This document shows positions 5,758 through 13,434 of a stretch of 29,037 nucleotides of DNA, piece by piece. A program made the position numbers and the translations under genes. Origin of the DNA: a virus; IMG/VR virus record IMGVR_UViG_3300028197_000114, positions 1 through 29,037 of that record, one strand, 5' to 3'. How positions within the stretch are numbered: position 1 is the stretch's first letter; each line of letters begins with the position of its first letter. The notes beneath the pieces are model-generated. The model did not search any database. It saw only the letters and a program-made list of their open reading frames with translations, and was not told the DNA's origin.

Positions 5758-6000
5758 TTAATTATGTTGGTTAGAAATTTCTTCGTTGATTTTATCCCAT
5801 TGCAATACACCTAACAAATCTTCTGTTACATTAGTTATATCCATGCGAACGCCTGACTCACTGACTAGTTCAATTTTTACTATCTCAAACTCTTCAGGGT
5901 CAGGCGGTACGTCATAATCATTTGACGCTGTTTGTGGGTAGTATTTATAAGCTACCTCTAAGTGATGCGTTTCGCTCACTTCTATATACTTTGATTCCAT
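5758..6000 (-). CDS. Small acidic early protein, unknown function
   Basis: This 80-residue acidic protein has alternating hydrophobic segments (YIEVSETHHLEVAYKYY, FEIVKIELVSESGVRMDITN) suggesting beta strands, and a short helical end. It has no cysteine pair, membrane segment or known motif. Its ATG shares one base with the upstream stop (TAATG), and a single base separates it from the SSB-like gene, so it belongs to the early operon. Confidence 0.7.
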   Translation of the reverse strand: MESKYIEVSETHHLEVAYKYYPQTASNDYDVPPDPEEFEIVKIELVSESGVRMDITNVTEDLLGVLQWDKINEEISNQHN

Positions 6001-6245
6001 TATTTAAAACTTTGTACAATCCTATCTAATCCGAGCATAAAATTGTCTGCTACTGTCTTTGCGTGTGCTTTACGCAACCTGCTAAAGTCTCCTAATTTAT
6101 CCTCGCACTTTATAAGCAATGCCTTTGCCATCATTTCCATTTCAGGGTCATCACCTGATTCAATTAAATCCTGATGCAAAGCCCAAGCATCTATCGCTCG
6201 CTTTTCCCAACGCCTTTCTGCCCAAATATCTATTTTGTTTTTCAT
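6000..6245 (-). CDS. Small helical early protein, unknown function
   Basis: The 81-residue product begins MKNKIDIWAERRWEKRAI and is predicted to be nearly all helix, with dense acidic and basic residues. I chose the ATG at 6243-6245; a TTG at 6258-6260 would give five more residues and overlap the upstream gene. No domain is recognised. The stop overlaps the next gene's start (TAATG). Confidence 0.68.
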   Translation of the reverse strand: MKNKIDIWAERRWEKRAIDAWALHQDLIESGDDPEMEMMAKALLIKCEDKLGDFSRLRKAHAKTVADNFMLGLDRIVQSFK

Positions 6246-6249
6246 GCTG

Positions 6250-6441
6250 TTACTTGTCAAATCTATATCGTGGCTTCTTCATGCTGCTTGTAAACATTCC
6301 CACCTCATCCCATCCAAGCAATACATAACCTTCGCACTTAGAATTCGCAGCATCAAATACTACCAGGTCAGCTTGACCTAAATGCTGTACTTCTGTTTGA
6401 CTGTACAGTTCTTTCTCTGTGTATATTTTTTGTTTCTCCAT
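6250..6441 (-). CDS. First gene of the early operon, 63 residues, unknown function
   Basis: From the ATG at 6439-6441 this encodes 63 residues starting MEKQKIYTEKELYSQ. It has a beta-like centre (ADLVVFDAANSKCEGYVLLGWDE, split) and a basic end (SSMKKPRYRFDK). I do not recognise it. It is the first gene after the early promoter, whose -7-like box ends only about 4 nt before this ATG, so the mRNA may be leaderless. A longer frame to 6468 is open but would begin inside the promoter. Early placement suggests a host-takeover or regulatory role, which is inference. Confidence 0.66.
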   Translation of the reverse strand: MEKQKIYTEKELYSQTEVQHLGQADLVVFDAANSKCEGYVLLGWDEVGMFTSSMKKPRYRFDK

Positions 6442-6445
6442 AACG

Positions 6446-6476
6446 CTAAGGTAGTGGAAAGTAATCAATAATGCAA
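6446..6476 (-). promoter_or_regulatory. Candidate early promoter, Bacteroidota type
   Basis: On the minus strand TTG (6474-6476) is followed after 20 bases by TACCTTAG (6446-6453). This is close to the Bacteroidota sigma-ABfr pattern of TTTG near -33 and TAnnTTTG near -7. It lies between a terminator and the first early gene, where a promoter is expected. The same TTG-N20-TAnnTTA layout occurs upstream of the ardA-like gene. No transcription data are available. Confidence 0.6.
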
Positions 6477-6496
6477 CATTTCAATTACATAAGCAC

Positions 6497-6530
6497 AAAA
6501 AAAACCCCCACCTCGTTAGGCAGGGGCTTT
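6497..6530 (-). terminator. Rho-independent terminator ending the late region
   Basis: The minus-strand transcript would form an imperfect GC-rich hairpin (CCCC/GGGG with a small internal bulge, then CCT/AGG around an AACG loop), followed by eight U residues from the A-run at 6497-6504. It follows the last late gene and precedes the early promoter, so it separates the two transcription units on the circle. Confidence 0.8.
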
Positions 6531-6588
6531 ACTCGAATGCCATGTTGCAGGAGAAAAAGCAACAAGGAATGTAAAATGCGTCTACAAG

Positions 6589-6753
6589 TTACTTCTTCGC
6601 TCGGTTCTTTCCAAGCACAACTGCCTGTAAAATCCTAGACAGCACGTTCACTATCCGATCGTCTTTCTTCGTTTCCGTTAAAGCCGTTAGTGTTCCTAGT
6701 GCAACAAGAACAACATTTAAAATCTCACTCCAATACATCATTAAAAATTCCAT
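6589..6753 (-). CDS. 54-residue small membrane protein, holin-like
   Basis: The protein begins MEFLMMYWSEILNVVLVALG and continues TLTALTETKKDDRIVNVL. It ends in the basic stretch LGKNRAKK. One hydrophobic segment (about 4-25) is followed by a charged, amphipathic helix, which fits a small holin or lysis accessory. It starts two bases after the amidase stop and is the last gene before the terminator. I recall similar short 'T..TKKDD+' proteins beside lysis genes in Bacteroidota phages, unverified. Confidence 0.72.
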   Translation of the reverse strand: MEFLMMYWSEILNVVLVALGTLTALTETKKDDRIVNVLSRILQAVVLGKNRAKK

Positions 6754-6755
6754 GT

Positions 6756-7169
6756 TTATTTATTTAAAAATTTATACTTCTCCTGCACCTCAAAACTAGG
6801 GCAGGCTTTATTCGAATACTCATTGTGTCCATGAACTGACAAGTCACCAAACACAACACGTAGTGAATTAACCAAATGCAGAAAAGCTAATTCTTGCTGC
6901 ATGGTCATTGTGTCTTGCGGTACTAAGTTATTATCGAGTCCTCCTACATACGCGACACCAACGCTATCATGATTATGCCCCTTAACGTGTGCGCCTTTCT
7001 TTCTTATGTCCCTACCAGTTGCTATCGTTCCATTTGCGTAAATCACATAGTGGTAACCGATTTCTGAAAACCCTCTATCCTTATGCCACTTGTCAATTTG
7101 GGATACATCAAGCTCTTCACCTACCCGTGTTGCAGTGCAATGCAAAATGATTCGGTTCAATAACCTCAT
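6756..7169 (-). CDS. N-acetylmuramoyl-L-alanine amidase (T7-lysozyme type endolysin)
   Basis: This 137-residue enzyme belongs to the Amidase_2/PGRP family and cleaves the bond between N-acetylmuramic acid and L-alanine in peptidoglycan. By alignment from memory with T7 lysozyme, the zinc ligands are His10 (IILHCTAT), His115 (HGHNEYS) and Cys123 (KACPSF), with catalytic Tyr41 and Lys121. GYHYVIYANGTIATGRD and HNHDSVGVAYVGG are also conserved. It has no signal peptide, so it needs a holin to leave the cytoplasm. It overlaps the upstream TM/coiled-coil gene as ATGA. T7 lysozyme also inhibits T7 RNA polymerase; no such polymerase is encoded here. Confidence 0.95.
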   Translation of the reverse strand: MRLLNRIILHCTATRVGEELDVSQIDKWHKDRGFSEIGYHYVIYANGTIATGRDIRKKGAHVKGHNHDSVGVAYVGGLDNNLVPQDTMTMQQELAFLHLVNSLRVVFGDLSVHGHNEYSNKACPSFEVQEKYKFLNK

Positions 7170-7372
7170 TCGATTCCTTTTTTAGCTAATAGGATTTTAA
7201 TTTCATTAACTCCATCAAGCAAGGTTTCTAATGTTTTCTGCACTTGGGTTTCCTGCTTCTCTAAAGAGTAAAGCCGCGCCTTAATCTTCGTTACATCGTT
7301 GGTCATCTTAACCCACGTTGTAAGAATTCCTGCTATCGCGCCTATTGCAACGCTTACTAATTCGTAGTTCAT
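7166..7372 (-). CDS. Holin-like small membrane/coiled-coil protein
   Basis: This 68-residue protein has one hydrophobic segment (about 6-22, VSVAIGAIAGILTTWVK). A coiled-coil stretch follows (TNDVTKIKARLYSLEKQ, then TLETLLDGVNEIKILL). The layout matches small lysis-module proteins such as XhlA-type membrane proteins or holins, although XhlA has the TM at the other end. It overlaps the amidase start as ATGA. I infer that it permeabilises the membrane or helps release the endolysin. Confidence 0.7.
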   Translation of the reverse strand: MNYELVSVAIGAIAGILTTWVKMTNDVTKIKARLYSLEKQETQVQKTLETLLDGVNEIKILLAKKGIE

Positions 7373-7373
7373 G

Positions 7374-8159
7374 TTATGCTCTTTGTAGCATTAAATGCAT
7401 TCCTGCTTTTCCGTCACTTTTTTGGAATGTAACATCAGTTGATCCCGTAGATGTGCTTGCGGGAATCGTGGCAAACTTCCATTCGGATGTTACGTGTGAA
7501 CTTCCACCACCAACGGGAACATCGCCAGAACCGCCAAGTGTAAAAGTAAAGCCTCCATTATTTGACATAGTTATAGGGTCACCGTCTGCACCATCAAAAC
7601 CAACGTAACAAATGAACGTGCCTGCGCTTGCACTTGTTGCAGCAGGGACGGTCATGCTTGTACCACTGCTACTTATAACAGTTGTGTTTGTACCAACGGG
7701 GTTTGTTGTGTCTATGTTCTCACAAACCATTGCCCAAGCCATACCGCCTCGACCATTAAGGGTAAATGCTGCAAAGATTGGCAAAGTTGAACCTTCTGTA
7801 CCGTCAAGAATTCTAGTAAATACGAGAAGGTGATTGTCACTCTGATTACTTCCAACAAACTGCTGCAAAGTCCATCCGCTAGGAGTGGGAGTAAAGTTAC
7901 CACTAATGGGAAAATCATTCGTATATAGCACCATTGCAAAATCGCCTGAAGTTGCAGTACCTGGTAAGGTTACGTTAAAAGGAATGGTTTGGCTTATAGT
8001 CCCATCGAAAGAACTGTACGTCACATCTGAAAACACAATGTCAGACCCACCACTTGAAGGCACATTAACGCCTGCTACATTGGCTATGTTTGCTTTTAAC
8101 GTGTCGTTTGCTTCGGCAATCGCGCTAAAGGAAGTGTCATTTATTTTATCAATTGCCAT
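7374..8159 (-). CDS. Beta-rich virion protein, probable tail fibre/adhesin
   Basis: This 261-residue protein is rich in Ser, Thr, Gly and Val, with alternating polar strands throughout and no enzyme motif. The N-terminus (IDKINDTSFSAIAEANDTLKA, split) is short and helical, suitable for attachment to the previous fibre. The rest resembles a jelly-roll or lectin-like domain (NFTPTPSGWTLQQFVGSNQ, then a C-terminal MHLMLQRA). It lies one base upstream of the holin-like gene and two bases after the larger fibre protein. A receptor-binding tip is plausible. Confidence 0.68.
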   Translation of the reverse strand: MAIDKINDTSFSAIAEANDTLKANIANVAGVNVPSSGGSDIVFSDVTYSSFDGTISQTIPFNVTLPGTATSGDFAMVLYTNDFPISGNFTPTPSGWTLQQFVGSNQSDNHLLVFTRILDGTEGSTLPIFAAFTLNGRGGMAWAMVCENIDTTNPVGTNTTVISSSGTSMTVPAATSASAGTFICYVGFDGADGDPITMSNNGGFTFTLGGSGDVPVGGGSSHVTSEWKFATIPASTSTGSTDVTFQKSDGKAGMHLMLQRA

Positions 8160-8160
8160 A

Positions 8161-9858
8161 TCAAGTTCTTTCTATCCAATCGTTACTTGGGTTGAAATAC
8201 ACTAACGAACGTCCTCCTGCGGTAGTCGCTAAAAAATGTCCTACTACTCGAACGTAAACACCTGAAGGTGTTGTCGGTGCAGTAGGCGTAAATGCTCCTG
8301 ACGTTCCTAGGTATAAAGGTCTACCTGCCGTTGCGCCCGTAATTGCAGCAACTTCAACTGTACCACTAATGACTGCCTGATCCGAGGTAGTTGTCATTAC
8401 ACCTAAAAAATCTTTGCTATTAGCGTCTGTGTTGGTTGCAACCGTGTCTTGTAATATGCTTACAATTTCCCCCGCATTTGCGCTTAAACCGCCGTTTGCT
8501 TCAAAGATTGTATTCTTTGAGTCATTAACCCCCGTATCATCAAAGGGAGCAATAATGTTATTCAAATATAGTTTATCGCTTGAACTTAAACTTCCTGCGG
8601 CAGTTGGTGATGCTGCTGTTATACTTACAGTTTTTGCCGTTCCGCCCGATACTACGATTGGTGCAGTTCCCGTAACGCCCGTTACTGTTGCTTGTGGAAA
8701 AGTTTGAAGTGCGCCCGTACCATCAATATATTCTCCTAATGCACCTGATGCTGTAAGCGCAAGTGTTCCTGCCGTTGTAATTGGTGAACCAGTTACCGTA
8801 AATGCGCTTGGTACAGTCATGGCTACGGATGTAACTGTACCTGTTCCTCCTACTCCGTCCTGCGCGTTTGTGATTCTGCCTTGAGCGTCAACCGTTATAT
8901 CAGCATTTGTGTAAACACCTGCAGTTACTGCTGTACTATCTAAATTAATAACTACGTTCCCTGTTGAAGAGCTTGCGGTTAATCCTGTTCCACCATTTAC
9001 ATCATCGACTGCGTTAACCTCAGCACCTGCTGCAATCCCGTCTAACTTGGTTTTATCTGCTGCGCTCATTGAGCCTGCCGCAGTTGTCGTAGATGCCGTA
9101 ATACTAATAGCAGGAGTTGTACCACCACTAGAAACAATTGGGGCTGTTGCTGTTACCGCTGTTACAACACCCGATGGAATGTCAGTAGTTAAGGCAAGTG
9201 TTCCTGCCGTAGATGGAAGCCCAACTGAAATATCTGCGATTGCTGAAGGATTCTGTCTTAGCCATGTTTCATGCCCTCCTGCATTTTCTAACCGAAATTC
9301 TGTTCCGCTTTTAAGTAAAAGGTGTGCGCTTCCTACTGTAGTCTGACCATTTAAAAACGCGGCATTGTATTGTGTTTCAACTCCTGCGCCACCTGCTGCA
9401 ACCCCAAAAGTCATGGTGCCAGGACTTGTTTGTGAAATATCAATAGTTGTTTCAGCAAGCCCAATCTTTGCGCTTGTAGCCTGTACATCTACAAAGCCCT
9501 TTGAAGTATCGTTTAGTGAGTCAAAAACCTGTGCGCCTGTACCCGATGCCTTAAATCTAGCAAGCAAGGAGTGAAGCCCACTATTTAAAACCCATGTCCC
9601 TGCCGTATAGCTTATGACATCTCCTGTGCTTGGCGTTCCTCCTGCTACGTCATCAAGGTCTTGAACACCTAAAGACACTACCCCTGTTGCCCCATTGACA
9701 GAATCAACCGCACCTGCACTAGCTAACAAGTTGCTTACTGTAATCTTTTTACTTGTCCCTGCTGCACCTCCTGTATCGTCACCTACATCTACAATGTGCA
9801 GTACGTCTGCATCAGCAGTCGTTGTTAAAGGCGTTAAATCTGTTACTTTCGTTGACAT
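8161..9858 (-). CDS. Repeat-containing tail fibre protein
   Basis: This 565-residue low-complexity protein has hallmarks of phage fibres: VDSVNGATGVVSLGVQDLDDV at the start of the shaft (51-71, split), VDAQGRITNAQDG near 323-335, and KLDGIAAGAEVNAVDDV near 271-287. A unit of about 45 residues is duplicated (231-276 and 391-434), each with V.GV.GTAPIV or V.AVTATAPIV followed by SITA...TAAGS.S..DK. The N-terminus probably attaches to the virion. The small fibre gene follows directly. It is likely trimeric and host-range determining, which is inference from family behaviour. Confidence 0.85.
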   Translation of the reverse strand: MSTKVTDLTPLTTTADADVLHIVDVGDDTGGAAGTSKKITVSNLLASAGAVDSVNGATGVVSLGVQDLDDVAGGTPSTGDVISYTAGTWVLNSGLHSLLARFKASGTGAQVFDSLNDTSKGFVDVQATSAKIGLAETTIDISQTSPGTMTFGVAAGGAGVETQYNAAFLNGQTTVGSAHLLLKSGTEFRLENAGGHETWLRQNPSAIADISVGLPSTAGTLALTTDIPSGVVTAVTATAPIVSSGGTTPAISITASTTTAAGSMSAADKTKLDGIAAGAEVNAVDDVNGGTGLTASSSTGNVVINLDSTAVTAGVYTNADITVDAQGRITNAQDGVGGTGTVTSVAMTVPSAFTVTGSPITTAGTLALTASGALGEYIDGTGALQTFPQATVTGVTGTAPIVVSGGTAKTVSITAASPTAAGSLSSSDKLYLNNIIAPFDDTGVNDSKNTIFEANGGLSANAGEIVSILQDTVATNTDANSKDFLGVMTTTSDQAVISGTVEVAAITGATAGRPLYLGTSGAFTPTAPTTPSGVYVRVVGHFLATTAGGRSLVYFNPSNDWIERT

Positions 9859-9887
9859 TATCTAAGTATTTCTGTAGTTTCCAATGG

Positions 9888-10472
9888 TTACGAGTTGTAA
9901 TATCTAATGCCCAAAGCTGTTGCAATTGACTTGATTTGATTGTCAGTGGGAATTCGTGGGTAAACATTAAGTCCTCCAAAGTAATTACGTTGAGAAGGTG
10001 AAAGGTCAGCACCTGTATTTGAAGTGTATTCAGGAAACGAACCGCTGTTAAACTGAAGGTACGTAATCATACGCTGACGGTAAAACATTCCAATTTCATT
10101 TGACTGCTCTACTACAACTTTTATATCTGTTAGGCTTGCAGGAGAACCTTGTTCTGATCCGTTTACTATTACGCTGTTGTTTGCAAACTTCATACGCACT
10201 ACATACGCAACTTCTGTAAATGCAAGCTGCACTAAACAAGGCTGAATGTAATCGTTTAAAAGAGTTGCGTAGGCTTCGTTGCCCACGTTTCCAACCGCGT
10301 CCGTATCAATCAATGCGCTAATTTTGTTTTCTAGTTCCGTACCCAAAGCAGGAAGAATCCACCTGTCTTGTGCAATCTTAATGTAAGGTTGCAAAAGGTT
10401 GTCATCAACCGTACTTCCGAGTGCTGTATCTCGCTTTAGCTTGCTTGAACTAATGAATAGTGTAGTTGCCAT
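9888..10472 (-). CDS. Head-tail connector-like protein (DUF6712-like)
   Basis: This 194-residue helical protein begins MATTLFISSSKLKRDTALG. It continues with LLQPYIKIAQDRWILPALGTEL and DYIQPCLVQLAFTEVAYVV, a pattern I associate with DUF6712 proteins of Bacteroidota phages, which occupy the gp6-like connector position after the portal. The portal stop leads to this ATG through TAAACAACATG, part of the same A-rich sequence used in the accessory cassettes. It probably forms a ring under the portal; this is inferred from family and position. Confidence 0.75.
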   Translation of the reverse strand: MATTLFISSSKLKRDTALGSTVDDNLLQPYIKIAQDRWILPALGTELENKISALIDTDAVGNVGNEAYATLLNDYIQPCLVQLAFTEVAYVVRMKFANNSVIVNGSEQGSPASLTDIKVVVEQSNEIGMFYRQRMITYLQFNSGSFPEYTSNTGADLSPSQRNYFGGLNVYPRIPTDNQIKSIATALGIRYYNS

Positions 10473-10477
10473 GTTGT

Positions 10478-12448
10478 TTAGTTATATGCGCCCCTATTAG
10501 GCATATCAATTGGTGCAATGTATTCTTCTCCCTTCTGTACTACGTCAGGGTTATTGCCAACCCTACGCATTACATCATCCCAATTTCCTTCAATTTCTAT
10601 CATCTCCATTTCCTTTGGTTCACCGTCAGGAGCGTAAATAAAGATTTCCCTTTGCCAACCATGCCTACAGTAAATACCGCCTTTTAGGGTGAACTTATCG
10701 AATCCTTGTGTACCAGGATGGTTGAATTCAGGATTTTCATAATACATATCTTCTATGTCTTCGTAACGATAGATAACACCATCGTCTGAAAGTTCCATCA
10801 TATCCACGCAGTAGTCCCTGCTTTCGTTACTCTGTGCAGGCGTGGTAGCCGTTTCTGCGTATCGATACCTAACCGCAAACAAGTAGTCATCTTTTCCAAT
10901 TACATCGTACTCGGAAACATCTTCTACGTTTGAGTATTCAGCATAAAACAAATGCTTCTTAGCGTGTAGCATTTCATCAAGTCCATCATCATCTACCAAC
11001 TCAGATTTTACGTGGTAGTAATGCTCTCCAAGCCTTGCGTCTAACGCTCGCATTCGGTCTTTTAGTTCAGAGTCTTTTTTTTTTAACTGCGTTTCTGCAA
11101 TTGCTTCTTCCTGAACCTCTTCCTTTTGAACTTCTTTGATTGCGTCTACGCCTTCCAAGAACAAAGCATCTGCTACTTCAGGTGTAAATTGAAGCATCTG
11201 CACTAAGAATACTTTAGCTTGATCCGTGGTAATCAAACCTTCTTGCACCTTTACAAGTACATCAACAGCACTTGAAATCTGCGCTCCATTGTAACTAGCA
11301 TCTTTGTCTGAAGTATCCCCTGCTCGTACAGGGTCAAACAAATTGTCTACCTCGACAAAGGACGCAGGTTTCATAGGAGTAAAGTACAGCTCAAGGGTGA
11401 TGTTGCTTGCCGCAAAGACAGGTCTTAAACCATCAAGTAGTAGACGTTGGAAGGGAAGCACAACTGTATTGTAAAACAAGTCATACGATTCTTTCATCTC
11501 GTCGGCATTGTTTCCAAATCCTCCTCCTGAGTCACGCAAGCCAAATAGCAAGGGACTTGTAACCCTATGCGCTGACAATACTTTTTTACTGCACTCTGTG
11601 CTTAGGTAGTCAAATACCTGGTGCGCGTCTGCTAAATTGAAACTTTCAATTGTAGGTGCTGTGTCTTGTGAGTCATTAAACGTCATCAAGATTTTACCTG
11701 CGTTGGTTGCTCCTCCAAACTTATTGTAAACCAATCGCTCAAGTTCAGCACGTTCTTCTTCTGTCGGTACGCCCGAATTGAAGTTCATGATAGTCGAGGG
11801 AAAGAAGCCTTGGTTTATCGAAGAAAGATGGTAAGCGGCTAGGTCTGCTTCTATCTGTGCGTATGCCGTTCCTGACTCGTAATCAGCAGAACCATAGTAA
11901 AATGACAAAGGAGAATACATTTTAATATGCAGGCATTGCGATGCCGCTGACCTGTCTTTTGTATTATACGCAGGAATTACTAAAGGCTCTTCTTGTTGCT
12001 CCGACCAATTTTTCTTATGGTAAAATAGTGGTACTTGGTCTTCATCATCTGCTATACCACATCGCATAGTTGCGGCAGGTAAGTGATACACTCGACTTAC
12101 TGTTGTCCTGTCTTGACTCCAAATGATGTTCAAGTAGCATTGACCGTACAGCTTAAGGTCAAAGGCTGCTTTTTTTAAGCACGTACCATCACCAAAAATA
12201 GAGTTTACTTTTAGCCACTGTTCAACGTGCTTGTCTTTGGCAATGGCATTTAAACCTTCACCATAAATCATTTCGCTTACGCCCTTAATTATCGCACCAT
12301 GCATACTCGAACTAGCATACAGTTCTTCTAAGTAGTGTGGGTACAGGTTGTTCGCACCCATATCAATCCACAGCTTGTTCTGGCTTTCCTTAAAAATAGG
12401 AAGTAAAGGTGACTGATAGTCTATAACTGAGAAGTTCTGCTTATTCAT
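10478..12448 (-). CDS. Portal protein with C-terminal cysteine-rich extension
   Basis: This 656-residue protein forms the dodecameric DNA gate of the head. The N-terminal 400 residues show a portal pattern: NNLYPHYLEELYASSSMHGA, IIKGVSEMIYGEGLN, LKLYGQCYLNIIW, and a helical crown region with HRVTSPLLFGLRDSGGGFGNN. Residues about 440-480 are a glutamate/lysine-rich coiled coil. From about 540 to 600 there is a separate domain, SRDYCVDMMELSDDG..YRYEDI....GGIYCRHGWQ, resembling a MuF-type C-terminal cysteine domain. No separate MuF gene is present, so a fusion is likely. The start overlaps the upstream gene as ATGA. The position after capsid genes is unusual. Confidence 0.85.
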   Translation of the reverse strand: MNKQNFSVIDYQSPLLPIFKESQNKLWIDMGANNLYPHYLEELYASSSMHGAIIKGVSEMIYGEGLNAIAKDKHVEQWLKVNSIFGDGTCLKKAAFDLKLYGQCYLNIIWSQDRTTVSRVYHLPAATMRCGIADDEDQVPLFYHKKNWSEQQEEPLVIPAYNTKDRSAASQCLHIKMYSPLSFYYGSADYESGTAYAQIEADLAAYHLSSINQGFFPSTIMNFNSGVPTEEERAELERLVYNKFGGATNAGKILMTFNDSQDTAPTIESFNLADAHQVFDYLSTECSKKVLSAHRVTSPLLFGLRDSGGGFGNNADEMKESYDLFYNTVVLPFQRLLLDGLRPVFAASNITLELYFTPMKPASFVEVDNLFDPVRAGDTSDKDASYNGAQISSAVDVLVKVQEGLITTDQAKVFLVQMLQFTPEVADALFLEGVDAIKEVQKEEVQEEAIAETQLKKKDSELKDRMRALDARLGEHYYHVKSELVDDDGLDEMLHAKKHLFYAEYSNVEDVSEYDVIGKDDYLFAVRYRYAETATTPAQSNESRDYCVDMMELSDDGVIYRYEDIEDMYYENPEFNHPGTQGFDKFTLKGGIYCRHGWQREIFIYAPDGEPKEMEMIEIEGNWDDVMRRVGNNPDVVQKGEEYIAPIDMPNRGAYN

Positions 12449-12807
12449 TGTACGTATACTTTGTAGGCATTGGTATCTGTTTCCTCATAAGGCGTGTATG
12501 TTGACTCTTCAAACGCAGGTGTGCTTGAAATAAATGCAAGCCTTGTAGCGTAAGTTACATTGTTTCCAACGTTTTTTACTGTCACCAAATACAAACCTTC
12601 GACGAGTTTAGGGGTAGACGGTATCTGTATTTGAATGGTTGTGTACCTACCGTTTGCTTCTATAGGTGTAACCGATCCAAAGCCTGTCACCTTACTCGTC
12701 AATTGGTTTACCATTGTAACTCTGACGTTTGCCAATGTCGTAGTGTCGTATCCATCTAATTTAAGATAGAAAGACTGGTAACCTGAATCGTTAGTAAGCT
12801 GAATCAT
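12445..12807 (-). CDS. Beta-rich structural protein, unknown function
   Basis: From the ATG at 12805-12807 this encodes 120 residues starting MIQLTNDSGYQSFYLKLDGYD. Strands with a VRVTMVNQLTSKVTGFGS segment and YLVTVKNVGNNVTYATRLAF suggest an immunoglobulin-like fold, common in head decoration proteins. A longer reading from 12867 would be translated through the terminator hairpin and gives a glycine-rich artefact, so I reject it. It follows a terminator and overlaps the portal start. A head-decoration role is only a suggestion. Confidence 0.65.
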   Translation of the reverse strand: MIQLTNDSGYQSFYLKLDGYDTTTLANVRVTMVNQLTSKVTGFGSVTPIEANGRYTTIQIQIPSTPKLVEGLYLVTVKNVGNNVTYATRLAFISSTPAFEESTYTPYEETDTNAYKVYVQ

Positions 12808-12824
12808 AATGTTTTTTTCTAAGT

Positions 12825-12864
12825 AAAAAAAGGGGGAAGGCAAAGCAGAACCTCCCCCCCCTTT
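12825..12864 (-). terminator. Rho-independent terminator/attenuator after the capsid genes
   Basis: On the minus strand AAAGGGGGGGG-AGG pairs with CCT-T-CCCCC-TTT around a TTCTGCTTTG loop, followed by a U-tract from the A-run at 12825-12831. It lies directly after the 179-residue structural gene and before the portal-group genes, so it probably lowers downstream expression relative to the abundant capsid protein. No promoter is obvious between it and 12807. Confidence 0.78.
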
Positions 12865-12884
12865 CATCTAACCCACAAACAAAT

Positions 12885-13424
12885 TTATATGACTGTTACA
12901 CCTGTTACCCCACTCAATGGAGTACCGACTGCACCTGGCGATGCAATCCAAACAGGATTAGATTCTCTCCCTGAGAAATCAATAGTGTAACCCGTCAAAT
13001 CTGCAAAGGATGTTCCTGTAACAAGGTTACCCCCTGTTACATTACATCCAAATTCTGCGCCTAGCAACCACACGTTAGAGTTGTTGTCTTCAACCCAAAT
13101 GTTTGGTCTTCCTTGGCACAGCGCACGTATATCAGCAATATCAGTAGCATCCAATCTTTGGAATGTTAAAGACAATGCTTGTTCGAAAAACGTAGTTCCT
13201 GCGGCAGCGTCACTTGCGTAAGTGACTGTCATAGAACTAGTTTCGGGGCGAACGTCGAATTGATAAAAATCTTGTGCGGCAATAGCAGTAACTGTATCGT
13301 TAGTTACTGCTGCCCACGTAGCGTTATTAATCATGTCCGCATAGTTGCCTATGAATACACGGCTAATTCCACCAATCTGATCTTTACAATCGACTACTCG
13401 TCCGCTTGAAATATCGCAAGCCAT
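12885..13424 (-). CDS. Structural protein next to capsid, probable tail-tube or decoration protein
   Basis: This 179-residue protein begins MACDISSGRVVDCKDQIGG and continues with SRVFIGNYADMINN. It is beta-rich, with FYQFDVRPETSSMTVTYASD and LTFQRLDATDIADIRALCQG. It resembles proteins annotated beside capsid genes in Bacteroidota siphophages, which I think are tail-tube proteins. It starts 10 bases after the major capsid gene and is followed by a strong terminator, both consistent with a high-copy virion component. The tube versus decoration choice cannot be settled from the sequence. Confidence 0.62.
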   Translation of the reverse strand: MACDISSGRVVDCKDQIGGISRVFIGNYADMINNATWAAVTNDTVTAIAAQDFYQFDVRPETSSMTVTYASDAAAGTTFFEQALSLTFQRLDATDIADIRALCQGRPNIWVEDNNSNVWLLGAEFGCNVTGGNLVTGTSFADLTGYTIDFSGRESNPVWIASPGAVGTPLSGVTGVTVI

Positions 13425-13434
13425 CTTATACTAA

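Noticed and set aside
7374-9858. Repeated G/T/A-rich blocks as a CRISPR or DNA repeat array
   Set aside because: The repeats are degenerate at DNA level and explained by repeated fibre-protein modules.
9812-10012. 66-codon minus-strand ORF across the fibre/connector junction
   Set aside because: It overlaps two well-supported genes in another frame and has no family-like features.
12808-12867. Longer N-terminus for the 120-residue structural protein
   Set aside because: It would translate through the terminator hairpin and adds a glycine/proline-rich stretch caused by the G/C runs.
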